This document shows positions 32,499 through 40,055 of a DNA stretch of 64,000 bases, in pieces. The stretch covers positions 269,360 through 333,359 of the forward strand of contig CAJTFE010000001.1 in NCBI GenBank assembly GCA_910575725.1. The letters run 5' to 3'. Source of the stretch: Clostridia bacterium (GTDB taxonomy: Bacteria > Bacillota > Clostridia > Lachnospirales > Lachnospiraceae). A program made the position numbers and the translations under genes. Each line of letters starts with the position of its first letter. Position 1 is the stretch's first letter. The notes beneath the pieces are model-generated. The model did no database searches. It had not been told where the DNA came from and saw only the letters and a program-made list of their open reading frames with translations.

Positions 32499-33407
32499 AT
32501 GAAGACAGAGCAGGTGATACGAAGAGCAAGGGAATTGGGAAAATGCATTCCTGCCTTTAACTGCCCCCATATTCCCATGGTAAAGCCCATCGCACAGGCA
32601 GCCGCAGATGAGAACAGCGTTGCCATGATCCAGGCGGCCCGTGTGGAGTGGGAAAAATTTTCCGCAGAAAGTCTGGAACGGGTTGCAGCAGAGTATGAGA
32701 AGTATAAACGGGACGGACATACGCTGCTCCATCTGGATCACATTCCGGTAATTGACGAGGATTATCAAAGAGTGGATTATATGGAGCTGATTTCCAGGGC
32801 GCTGAAGGCAGGCTATGAGTCGGTGATGATCGACGGTTCCCGACTGGATCTTGCGGAAAATATCAAGGTGACAAAGGAAGCGGCAGCCCTGGCCCATGAG
32901 GCAGGCGTTCCCATTGAGGCGGAGCTTGGGGCGGTTATGGGCCATGAGAATAAGGAAATGCCTCCTTATGAGGAGCTGTTTGCATCGAAGATGGGATTTA
33001 CCAGGCTGGATGAGGCAGAGCGTTTTGCCGGGGAAAGCGGCTGTGACTGGCTGTCTGTGGCAGTGGGAAATATTCACGGCCAGGTGGCGGAGGCGGTACG
33101 CAGTCAGAAGAAGCCGGAGGCGCGGATTGATATTGTCCATGTAGAGGCTTTGTACCGGGCGGCCGGTATTCCTTTGGTGCTTCACGGAGGAAGCGGCATC
33201 CGGCACGAAAGCGTTCTGGAGGCGATCAATGCCGGGATTGCTAAAATTAATGTGGGCACAGAGATGCGCCAATGCTATGAAGAGGCATTGAGAGAAAGGC
33301 CTGGGGATATTGCGTATGCCCAGGAGACGGTTTACTGGAAGGTACGGGATTACATGAAAAATTATCTCTATAATTCGGATTTGGCGCAGCAGATGAAGCC
33401 TGATTAG
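32499..33407 (+). CDS. Class II ketose-bisphosphate aldolase
   Basis: A 302-residue zinc aldolase of the FbaA/GatY/KbaY family. Visible features are IPAFNC near the N-terminus, zinc ligand block LLHLDHIP, SVMIDGSRLDLAENI, EAELGAVMG, VAVGNIHG with a zinc His, LVLHGGSGI and KINVGTEMR with the phosphate site. It cleaves a phosphorylated ketose to dihydroxyacetone phosphate and an aldehyde. With the dehydrogenases and kinase around it, it would complete breakdown of the imported compound. Confidence 0.92.
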   Translation: MKTEQVIRRARELGKCIPAFNCPHIPMVKPIAQAAADENSVAMIQAARVEWEKFSAESLERVAAEYEKYKRDGHTLLHLDHIPVIDEDYQRVDYMELISRALKAGYESVMIDGSRLDLAENIKVTKEAAALAHEAGVPIEAELGAVMGHENKEMPPYEELFASKMGFTRLDEAERFAGESGCDWLSVAVGNIHGQVAEAVRSQKKPEARIDIVHVEALYRAAGIPLVLHGGSGIRHESVLEAINAGIAKINVGTEMRQCYEEALRERPGDIAYAQETVYWKVRDYMKNYLYNSDLAQQMKPD

Positions 33408-33414
33408 TCAGCAG

Positions 33415-33473
33415 GCGCTCTTGAAAATGCGGCATCGGTAAAAGGTGCGGCCGGATTTCCAAGAGCGCTTTTT
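33415..33473 (+). terminator. Terminator/attenuator between aldolase and kinase genes
   Basis: GCGCTCTTG pairs with CAAGAGCGC around a large loop that has inner pairing, and TTTTT follows. Read-through is probably needed for kinase expression unless it has its own promoter. Confidence 0.75.
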
Positions 33474-33519
33474 AGAATACGTTTACAGAAGTACTTTGAT
33501 ATGGAAGAAAGGAGCACAT

Positions 33520-34524
33520 ATGGGCAAAGGAATTATACTGGCAGGAAATATGATTGTGGATATTACCTATCCCATCGAACGGTATCCGGGGGAGAGCGAG
33601 CTTACAACGATCCTGGGTGAGACAGAACGCTCTACCGGAGGGCTGGTGTGCAATGTGATCACGGATCTTGCAAAGCTGGATGGAAGCCTTCCCCTCCAGG
33701 CGGTGGGGCTGATTGGGGACGATCCGGAGGGGGATCTTGTAGAAAAAGAGCTTGGTAAATGGAAGAATATTGATTTAAGCCAGGTGGTGCGTACCGGGAA
33801 AAGCTCTGTGACCATTGTGATGAGCAGTAAGGAGAATAAGAAGCGGACGTTTTTTCAATATCGAGGGAATAATGCATCCTTTGACGAGAGCTATATTCAT
33901 TGGGAATGTATGAAGGGGGATATTTTTCATGTGGGGTATCTCCTGCTTCTGGACGCTCTGGATGCGGAGGATGAGGTGTATGGGACAAAAATGGCCAGGC
34001 TTTTGAAGCATGCCCAGGAGCACGGGCTGAAGACCTCGATTGATGTAGTTACGGAGACGGGGAACCGGTTCTCTAAGGTAGTACCGCCGGCGCTTCGGTT
34101 TACGGATTACTGCGTGATCAATGAGAGTGAGGCCCAGGAGATTACGGGAGTGCTGCTCCGGGATGAGGAGGATCGCCTGTATCCGGAGCATATGAAGGAG
34201 GCTCTGGTACGGATGAAAGAGATGGGAGTTGCCCTGTGGGCGGTGATTCATTGTCCGGAAGGCGGATTTGGGCTGGATGAGGAGGAGAATTATGTGGAGG
34301 TTCCAAGCCTAAGGCTGCCCAAGGGGTATATTAAGGGCTCTGTGGGGGCCGGGGATGCCTTTTGCGCCGGAGTTTTGTATGGGGCGGAGATGAATTATGA
34401 GCTGAGGGATGCGGTTCGCCTGGGGATTTGTACGGCGGCGGCTTCTCTTTCGGAGGTGAATGCCGTGGATGGGGTGGGGACGATTAAGGAGGTTATGAAG
34501 TTGGAGATGGACTTATCAGGCTGA
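33520..34524 (+). CDS. PfkB-family carbohydrate kinase
   Basis: A 334-residue ribokinase-like enzyme. It starts MGKGIILAGNMIVDITYPI, has the STGGLVCNV substrate loop, and ends with the GSVGAGDAFCAGVLYG block containing the catalytic Asp and anion hole. It probably phosphorylates the ketose made by the dehydrogenases, giving the aldolase substrate. ATG 33520 is chosen for its AAGGAG; the upstream in-frame ATG overlaps the terminator. Confidence 0.9.
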   Translation: MGKGIILAGNMIVDITYPIERYPGESELTTILGETERSTGGLVCNVITDLAKLDGSLPLQAVGLIGDDPEGDLVEKELGKWKNIDLSQVVRTGKSSVTIVMSSKENKKRTFFQYRGNNASFDESYIHWECMKGDIFHVGYLLLLDALDAEDEVYGTKMARLLKHAQEHGLKTSIDVVTETGNRFSKVVPPALRFTDYCVINESEAQEITGVLLRDEEDRLYPEHMKEALVRMKEMGVALWAVIHCPEGGFGLDEEENYVEVPSLRLPKGYIKGSVGAGDAFCAGVLYGAEMNYELRDAVRLGICTAAASLSEVNAVDGVGTIKEVMKLEMDLSG

Positions 34525-34571
34525 GTAAAGAGATGCCGGAAAAAAGACGGCAGAAAAATGATTTGTTTTTG

Positions 34572-34604
34572 AAAAGGCTCTGTATCATGCAGGGCTTTTT
34601 TGTT
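34572..34604 (+). terminator. Terminator of the polyol operon
   Basis: AAAAGGCTCTG and CAGGGCTTTTTTG pair over a short loop with a T-rich tail. It closes the cluster that began at 26.2 kb and marks the left edge of an AT-richer segment. Confidence 0.85.
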
Positions 34605-34656
34605 TGACAAAAGGACAGAATGAATGAGTGGGATTCCACAATGCAATTTTAGGTAC

Positions 34657-34685
34657 TTGTCATTGCCAAAATTTCCACATATAAT
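34657..34685 (+). promoter_or_regulatory. Promoter of the second two-component system
   Basis: TTGTCA and TATAAT are 17 bp apart, about 60 bp before the response regulator start. Confidence 0.75.
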
Positions 34686-34747
34686 TATAATGCGGCTGTA
34701 ATCTCGGCATATGGATGTGTAATTTGATAAACGGAGGTATGTCAATC

Positions 34748-35440
34748 ATGAACAGGATTTTGATTATAGATGATGACAAGGAACTTTGTGTACTAATCAA
34801 GCAGAGTGTTTTACAGGAAAGCATAGAAGCCGACTGCTGTTATTCCGGAAAATCCGGTCTGCAGCAGCTGAAAGAAAAAGAATACCAGCTTGTCATATTG
34901 GATGTCATGATGCCCGGCTTTGACGGCTTTGAAACTTTGGAACAGATCAGAAAAGAAAGCAGCCTGCCAATCCTGATGTTTACATCAAAAAATGATAGTG
35001 CTTCAAAAGTGCGCGGTTTACGGGCGGGGGCTGATGACTATCTAACAAAACCTTTTGACATGGACGAGCTGATTGCCCGTATTCTATCATTGATTAGACG
35101 CTATACTCGCTTTAACCCCAAAGACGGACAGCTGCAGACATTTGATTTTGACGGGCTGGTTATTGACTTTAATAACCGTTCTATCCATGCGGTAAATGGT
35201 GATTTTGAACTGCCGCCGAAAGAATTTGATTTACTGTTGTTTCTTGCAAAAAATCAGGGAAAGATACTGACAAAGCAGCAAATTTATGAGAATGTATGGG
35301 GAGAAGATTATGTCTATGATGACAGCAATATTATGGCAATTATCAGCCGTCTGCGGAAAAAGATAGAAGAGAATCCGGGCAATCCACGGTATATACAGAC
35401 CGTGAAGGGGATTGGCTATCGTTTCAATAGGGAGGTGTGA
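34748..35440 (+). CDS. OmpR-family response regulator
   Basis: 230 residues: a receiver (MNRILIIDDDKELC, acceptor Asp in VILDVMMPG, Lys in LTKPFD) and a winged-helix output domain (LPPKEFDLLLFLAKNQGKI, ending YIQTVKGIGYRF). It pairs with the kinase that follows. Four 11-bp-spaced repeats before the downstream exporter genes are its likely binding site. ATG 34748 lies nine bases after GGAGGT; an ATG touching that site (34739) is too close. Confidence 0.93.
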   Translation: MNRILIIDDDKELCVLIKQSVLQESIEADCCYSGKSGLQQLKEKEYQLVILDVMMPGFDGFETLEQIRKESSLPILMFTSKNDSASKVRGLRAGADDYLTKPFDMDELIARILSLIRRYTRFNPKDGQLQTFDFDGLVIDFNNRSIHAVNGDFELPPKEFDLLLFLAKNQGKILTKQQIYENVWGEDYVYDDSNIMAIISRLRKKIEENPGNPRYIQTVKGIGYRFNREV

Positions 35441-35443
35441 ATA

Positions 35444-36367
35444 TTGTATACAGAAGCAGTTACAATGATTGCACTGGGTGCTGCGTTTGCTTCGGTTTGC
35501 GGGGCTGCGTTTATAGTCTGGCGTGTGAAAAAGCAGCTATTAGAAATGTCTGACGTTTTGGAAGATGTAAAAAACGGAAATGGAAACAGGCGTATCTTAT
35601 CGGAGACACATGAACTTGTGGCTCCGCTTGCTTATGCAATCAACGATATTATCCTGTCCTACGAGAACAGGCTTTCTGCCTATCGTCAAACAGAAGAAAC
35701 CAACAGGCAGCTTATGACGAGTCTTTCCCATGATGTAAGGACACCACTCACCACACTGATTGGATATTTGGATGCTGCACATAAAGGGATTGTTGATGGA
35801 AAAGAACGTGATGATTATATAGAAACAGCCCGCCGGAAAGCCCACGATTTAAAAGAATATATAGATGTGCTTTTTGACTGGTTCAAGCTGGGTTCAAATG
35901 AATTTTCCATGAATATATCTGTTGTTGATTTAACGGAACTGACACGGAACATACTGATAGATTGGATCCCCATATTTGAAGATACGCAGATAGATTTTAC
36001 AGTGAACATTCCGGAGCAGCCATTTCGGGTGCAGATGGATCCGGATGGATATATGCGGATATTAAACAATCTGATACAAAATGTGATTTCCCATAGCCAT
36101 GCGGATAAAATAGAAATCTCTTTATCAGGGCAGGGAGGGAATATAAAAATTTTTTTGTCTGATAATGGAGTAGGGATTGATAAGAAGGATTTGAAACATA
36201 TTTTTGAGCGGCTTTACAAATGCGATAAAGGGCGGTCTGAAAAAGGCAGCGGACTTGGTCTGTCTATCGTACATCAGCTTGCAGCCAAATTGAATGGAAC
36301 AATAACAGTGGAAAGCACGCCGGGAGAGGGAACCGTTTTTATCCTGCTTTTCCCACTGGCAGAATGA
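35444..36367 (+). CDS. Sensor histidine kinase, VanS/lantibiotic-immunity type
   Basis: 307 residues. A single hydrophobic helix near the N-terminus is followed by a HAMP-like linker, HisKA with LMTSLSHDVRTPLTTLIGYL, and an ATPase domain with N, G1 and G2 boxes (NNLIQNVISHS, DNGVGI, GSGLGLSIVHQLA). With no extracellular sensing loop it may sense at or through the membrane. The start is TTG after GGAGGTG; the response regulator stop is three bases upstream. Confidence 0.9.
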   Translation: MYTEAVTMIALGAAFASVCGAAFIVWRVKKQLLEMSDVLEDVKNGNGNRRILSETHELVAPLAYAINDIILSYENRLSAYRQTEETNRQLMTSLSHDVRTPLTTLIGYLDAAHKGIVDGKERDDYIETARRKAHDLKEYIDVLFDWFKLGSNEFSMNISVVDLTELTRNILIDWIPIFEDTQIDFTVNIPEQPFRVQMDPDGYMRILNNLIQNVISHSHADKIEISLSGQGGNIKIFLSDNGVGIDKKDLKHIFERLYKCDKGRSEKGSGLGLSIVHQLAAKLNGTITVESTPGEGTVFILLFPLAE

Positions 36368-36393
36368 ATCAGCACTGTTTTATGGTGGCAATA

Positions 36394-36424
36394 GAATCTC
36401 CGTCCTGCGGGGATTTTATTTTTT
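36394..36424 (+). terminator. Terminator after the histidine kinase gene
   Basis: AATCTCC pairs with GGGGATT (with G-U pairs) over a seven-base loop, followed by TTATTTTTT. Confidence 0.7.
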
Positions 36425-36444
36425 CAGAGAGCTGCTTCTTTAAA

Positions 36445-36499
36445 TGCAAGGTTAATGCAAGGTTCGTGCAAGGTTTCTGCAAGGTTGGCGTGATAGAAT
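36445..36499 (+). promoter_or_regulatory. Four 11-bp-spaced repeats and promoter before the ABC exporter
   Basis: TGCAAGG occurs four times, starting at 36445, 36456, 36467 and 36478, exactly one helical turn apart and each followed by GT. A TAGAAT -10 box stands at 36494, so the last repeats cover the -35 region, which lacks a normal hexamer. SpaR/NisR-type regulators bind direct repeats of this period, so this is a strong candidate operator for the response regulator just upstream. Confidence 0.75.
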
Positions 36500-36513
36500 A
36501 GCAGATATGAAAA

Positions 36514-36680
36514 GTCCAGCTAAGAAATGTCAAGTATTTATTTGAAAAAATTTCTGCTGGACGGTAAAGCTGCAAAGGCGCACGAGAGGAACTTTTATGA
36601 GAGTCCTTTCGAATAAAAGTTTCTCTCATTACCGGTGTGTCGAAGCAGCTTTATCCTTTAGTGCTGTCGCACAGCGACTT
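36514..36680 (+). repeat. Type A repeat, copy 2
   Basis: Nearly identical to the copy at 32311 in the first 90 bases, more divergent after. Where the sequences differ in the long stem the pairing is kept: GGTAAAGCTGC meets GCAGCTTTATCC here but GCGGCGTTACC there. It begins about 15 bases after the -10 box of the exporter promoter, so it forms nearly the whole mRNA leader of the ABC transporter genes. Confidence 0.88.
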
Positions 36681-36698
36681 AGAATAGGAGGTTTCGTA

Positions 36699-37622
36699 AT
36701 GAGCAAATATGTAATTGAAACAAAAAATCTTACAAAACAATATGGAATACAGAAAAGTGTTGCCAATCTGAATATCCATGTTCAGAAAGGGCGTATCTAT
36801 GGTCTGCTTGGCAGAAACGGAGCCGGAAAAACGACGACAATGAAAATGCTGCTTGGACTTACGCAACCGACTTCCGGGGAAGTTTCGATTTGGGGAAAGC
36901 CTTTGGCGGCAAATGAAAAGAAGCTGCTGCCCCGTATTGGCAGTCTGATTGAATCCCCCGGATTTTATCCGAATCTTACCGCTACGGAAAACCTGCGCAT
37001 TTTTGCTGCTCTGCGGGGGGTGCCGAACCGGAGCGCAATTAAAAACGCACTTGATTTGGTTGGTCTGCCTTATAAAGATAAGAAGCTGTTTTCCCAATAT
37101 TCACTTGGCATGAAGCAGCGGCTGGCGATTGCCCTTGCCATTATGCACGACCCGGAGCTTTTGATTTTGGACGAACCGATTAACGGTCTTGACCCGATTG
37201 GGATCGCAGAAGTCCGTTCCTTTATCCGTGACCTCTGCAATAAGCGTGGAAAAACAATTTTGATTTCCAGCCATATCCTTTCTGAAATTGCATTATTGGC
37301 TGATGATATAGGCATTATTGACCACGGCGCATTGCTGGAAGAAGAAAGTCTTGCGCAGCTGGAAGCAAAGAGCAGCAAACATATCCGATTTGCTGTTTCG
37401 GATACGGCACAGGCAGCAAGAATTTTAGAGCGTACCTTCCATGAAGGCCGGTTTACCATACAGGATGACCACAAGATACAGGTGCATAACCTTGATTTAC
37501 CAATAGGAAAAATTGTTACTGCTTTTGTAGAAAATGGCTTGGAAGTATCGGAAGCCGTAACTTCAGAAGAAAGTCTTGAAGATTACTTCAAACGTGTAAC
37601 AGGGGGTGAAGGGATTGCTTAA
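36699..37622 (+). CDS. ABC transporter ATP-binding protein, lantibiotic-protection (BcrA/MutF) type
   Basis: 307 residues with one cassette: Walker A GRNGAGKTT, Q-loop in GSLIESPGFYPNLT, signature YSLGMKQRLAIALA and Walker B LLILDEPINGLD. The C-terminal 80 residues are the extension typical of BcrA-like exporters. With the two permeases it should expel a peptide antibiotic such as a lantibiotic or bacitracin; the actual peptide is not known. ATG 36699 follows AGGAGGT; the frame's earlier starts lie in the type A repeat. Confidence 0.92.
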   Translation: MSKYVIETKNLTKQYGIQKSVANLNIHVQKGRIYGLLGRNGAGKTTTMKMLLGLTQPTSGEVSIWGKPLAANEKKLLPRIGSLIESPGFYPNLTATENLRIFAALRGVPNRSAIKNALDLVGLPYKDKKLFSQYSLGMKQRLAIALAIMHDPELLILDEPINGLDPIGIAEVRSFIRDLCNKRGKTILISSHILSEIALLADDIGIIDHGALLEEESLAQLEAKSSKHIRFAVSDTAQAARILERTFHEGRFTIQDDHKIQVHNLDLPIGKIVTAFVENGLEVSEAVTSEESLEDYFKRVTGGEGIA

Positions 37623-38403
37623 ACTTGTTATTTGTGAGTTTTCGAAATTGAAGCGAAAAAAATTTATATGGCTGGTTGTTCTTTCGGCGTTTTTATTTCC
37701 CGTGCCGCTGACAGCATTGATGACTATGCCCCAGGCAGCAGGACAATATGACAGCAAAATAGATATTTTTAATGATTATTTTCAGTGTGTTATGGGATAT
37801 GGGGTAGAACTTCTTTTGCCATGCGTGATCGGAGTGATGGCAGCCATGCTCTTTTTTATGGAACGGGATAATGATACATTTAAAAACCTGCGTACAATCC
37901 CTGTCACAAGCACACAGATGATTTTGGCAAAAATAATTGTCCTATTCTTTTTTGGGATTATTTTTAGTCTGACATCGGCATTGATATCAATCCTTTGCGG
38001 CGGGATGATTGCAGAAGTAAACAGTATTGCTTACCGATTATTTTTTGCGCTGGAAATGGGGATATTTATTACCGCCGGGACACTGCCGTTAGTCGTTCTT
38101 GTAGTGTTCTTTAGTAAGAACTATGTATTTTCTGTTTTATTATGTGTTTTTTACAGTGTCCTAAGTTTGACAGCCGAATCATCTTTTGGCGCACTGCCTA
38201 AAGTGATGTGCTGGTTAATGCCGATTCCGTTTACAACCCTTTGGAGTGCAGGGGATTTAACTGCACATGGAGCTATGGACGGCGTGGGGATGCTGGAATA
38301 TTTAATTCCGACTACATTTCAGACAATCATTATTTTAGCCGTTATTGCTTTGCTTTCTGTTATATTGGTTGATTATATGTATAAAAAGAGAGGAGATGAA
38401 TGA
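37606..38403 (+). CDS. Lantibiotic-immunity-type ABC permease (MutE/EpiE-like)
   Basis: A 265-residue protein with six hydrophobic segments and the N-terminal amphipathic start LLKLVICEFSKLKRKKFIW typical of ABC-2-type immunity permeases. It overlaps the ATPase gene by 17 bases, with GTG as the most likely start. It pairs with the next permease. Confidence 0.88.
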   Translation: MKGLLKLVICEFSKLKRKKFIWLVVLSAFLFPVPLTALMTMPQAAGQYDSKIDIFNDYFQCVMGYGVELLLPCVIGVMAAMLFFMERDNDTFKNLRTIPVTSTQMILAKIIVLFFFGIIFSLTSALISILCGGMIAEVNSIAYRLFFALEMGIFITAGTLPLVVLVVFFSKNYVFSVLLCVFYSVLSLTAESSFGALPKVMCWLMPIPFTTLWSAGDLTAHGAMDGVGMLEYLIPTTFQTIIILAVIALLSVILVDYMYKKRGDE

Positions 38404-38404
38404 T

Positions 38405-39184
38405 ATGTTTCGCATGGTTAAGACCGAAATATGGAAATTAAAGCGGTATCATATGATATGGGCAGGTGTTTTTCTGATGCTGCTTTCCGTCCTGCTGACG
38501 CTTTTTTCCACAACCGCATTGGACGGAACAGTCTGGACATTTTCTTTCTTTACGGAACAAGTGATCAAAAACAATGTTACCATGATTTTTCCCATGTGTA
38601 TTGTTTTGATTGCCGGATATATCATAGCAAGGGAAGCAAAAGATGATACGCTGAAAAGTATTTTGACGATACCTGTTTCATATAGCAGTTTGTTGTGGGG
38701 GAAGCTGCTTGTATGTGCATTGCTTTCTTTGTTTTTTGGACTGGTAAGCGCGGCATTTACGGTAATCGCTGATTTGATGATGGGATTTCCGGGAATTTCT
38801 GTAACATCAATCTTGCAGACATTTATTCAGATTATTTTTAACTGCCTGTTTTTGTATATTGGTGTTATGCCTGTTATTGCATTCGCTGCCCGTATACCAA
38901 ACGGACATATGATCGGAACAATTATTGCTTTTGTTTATGGTTATGGCGGTATGTTTGCCTCTGGAAATGCTGCATTAGCAAATGTTTATCCTGTTACTGC
39001 AAGTTTAGGCTTAATCAGTTACAGAAGCTACGATCCGGCTGTACATTGGAATGTGTTAATCTGTCTGTTTAGCATGACTGCCGTATTGATGATTACTGCT
39101 GTTTTCGTATTCACGGCAAAAGAAAACGTGCCGGTCAAGGCAGCAAAAAAGCACAAAAAAACAATGACAAAAAAAGGCTGGTAA
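38405..39184 (+). CDS. Lantibiotic-immunity-type ABC permease (MutG/EpiG-like)
   Basis: About 259 residues, six hydrophobic segments, again beginning with a KTEIWKLKRYHMIW amphipathic stretch. It ends in a Lys-rich cytoplasmic tail. ATG 38405 is one base after the previous stop with AGGAG nine bases upstream; the longer frame upstream overlaps the first permease and lacks a site. Confidence 0.88.
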   Translation: MFRMVKTEIWKLKRYHMIWAGVFLMLLSVLLTLFSTTALDGTVWTFSFFTEQVIKNNVTMIFPMCIVLIAGYIIAREAKDDTLKSILTIPVSYSSLLWGKLLVCALLSLFFGLVSAAFTVIADLMMGFPGISVTSILQTFIQIIFNCLFLYIGVMPVIAFAARIPNGHMIGTIIAFVYGYGGMFASGNAALANVYPVTASLGLISYRSYDPAVHWNVLICLFSMTAVLMITAVFVFTAKENVPVKAAKKHKKTMTKKGW

Positions 39185-39199
39185 GAGGAGGATATAGGA

Positions 39200-39583
39200 A
39201 TGAAGAAAAAATTGTCTATCGGGATTGCGGTAGTTGTAATAATTGTTGTAGGTTTTATTGGTTTTTGTATGTGGTTCCTTTCGGGAACTGGCAGCACGTA
39301 CTACTATTCACAGATTGATAACAGTAAAATAGAACAGACCGAATCAAAAGGCGGTGTAATTAACTTTAGCGGAAGTATGGATTACTCATACACTTTATTT
39401 TCTTACGATGAGAATGGAAAAGGAAAAGACATTACATTCGGAGCATCAAAGGAATTGAAAGAGGGAGCTTTTATCCGGTTAACGGTAATGCCGATCCGAG
39501 GTGTTCTTGAATGGAAAGAGGTACAATATGATGAACTTCCTGCTGCTGTGCAGAGCAATTATGCAGCGCCTGCAAATGAGTAA
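39200..39583 (+). CDS. YxeA-family membrane-anchored protein
   Basis: A 127-residue protein with one N-terminal transmembrane segment (VVVIIVVGFIGFCMWFL) and an extracytoplasmic domain of the YxeA (DUF1093) type, with the YYSQID and YSYTLFSYDENGKGK blocks. Such genes often close operons of bacitracin/lantibiotic-type exporters; their function is not known. It ends before a terminator. Confidence 0.82.
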   Translation: MKKKLSIGIAVVVIIVVGFIGFCMWFLSGTGSTYYYSQIDNSKIEQTESKGGVINFSGSMDYSYTLFSYDENGKGKDITFGASKELKEGAFIRLTVMPIRGVLEWKEVQYDELPAAVQSNYAAPANE

Positions 39584-39622
39584 AGTTCGTTGTCTTTAGT
39601 AAATAAAATAAGGGAAAGATTG

Positions 39623-39665
39623 AAAAGCGATATGGATGCTTTCCGGTATCCATACCGCTTTTTTG
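39623..39665 (+). terminator. Terminator of the ABC exporter operon
   Basis: AAAAGCGATATGGAT pairs with ATCCATACCGCTTTT over a 10-base loop, then TTTTTTG. Confidence 0.88.
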
Positions 39666-39773
39666 TGTGAAAGCGAATAGTAAGGAACAGCCATACCCTG
39701 CCCTGGCAAGAGTAAGAAGCACCTGCAGGTTTTCGGCAGCCTGGATAAAACTTTTTAACCGGTCTGTATTCAT
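39660..39773 (-). pseudogene. LysR-type regulator remnant with internal deletion
   Basis: The minus strand starts MNTDRLKSFIQAAENL, the canonical first residues of a LysR helix-turn-helix, and passes directly into LLTLARAGYGCSLL, which resembles the end of the ligand-binding domain. Roughly 200 codons between would be missing. It is a decayed gene. Its former target may have been the neighbouring transporter. Confidence 0.5.
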
Positions 39774-39868
39774 GGACTCCACCTCCATTATTGCGTTTTT
39801 GTCATTGATAATACCATATTTTCACTTCTCTTTCAAGAGCAAGTGTGGTTTAATATGTATTGCAAAGA

Positions 39869-39895
39869 TTAGCACTCAAAAAATATGAGTGCTGA
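39869..39895. promoter_or_regulatory. CIRCE element (HrcA operator)
   Basis: TTAGCACTC, nine bases, GAGTGCTGA: identical to the CIRCE consensus TTAGCACTC-N9-GAGTGCTAA except for one base. CIRCE binds the heat-shock repressor HrcA. No groESL or dnaK gene follows. The next gene is a frameshifted MATE pump 160 bp on. The stretch 39896-40055 holds only a short open frame without a start (EEKLEIFSDVLKKM...). Confidence 0.8.
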
Positions 39896-40055
39896 CAATA
39901 AAAAGAAAGGCAGGTATCGGGGAAGAGAAGTTAGAGATTTTTTCAGATGTGTTAAAGAAAATGCAGAAGAATATGAAGCTGACAGAAAAGGGAGCCGGGT
40001 ATGGATAAGATGCCGGATACCCACTCAGCAGATTTATAAAACCGGGAGGTAGAAA

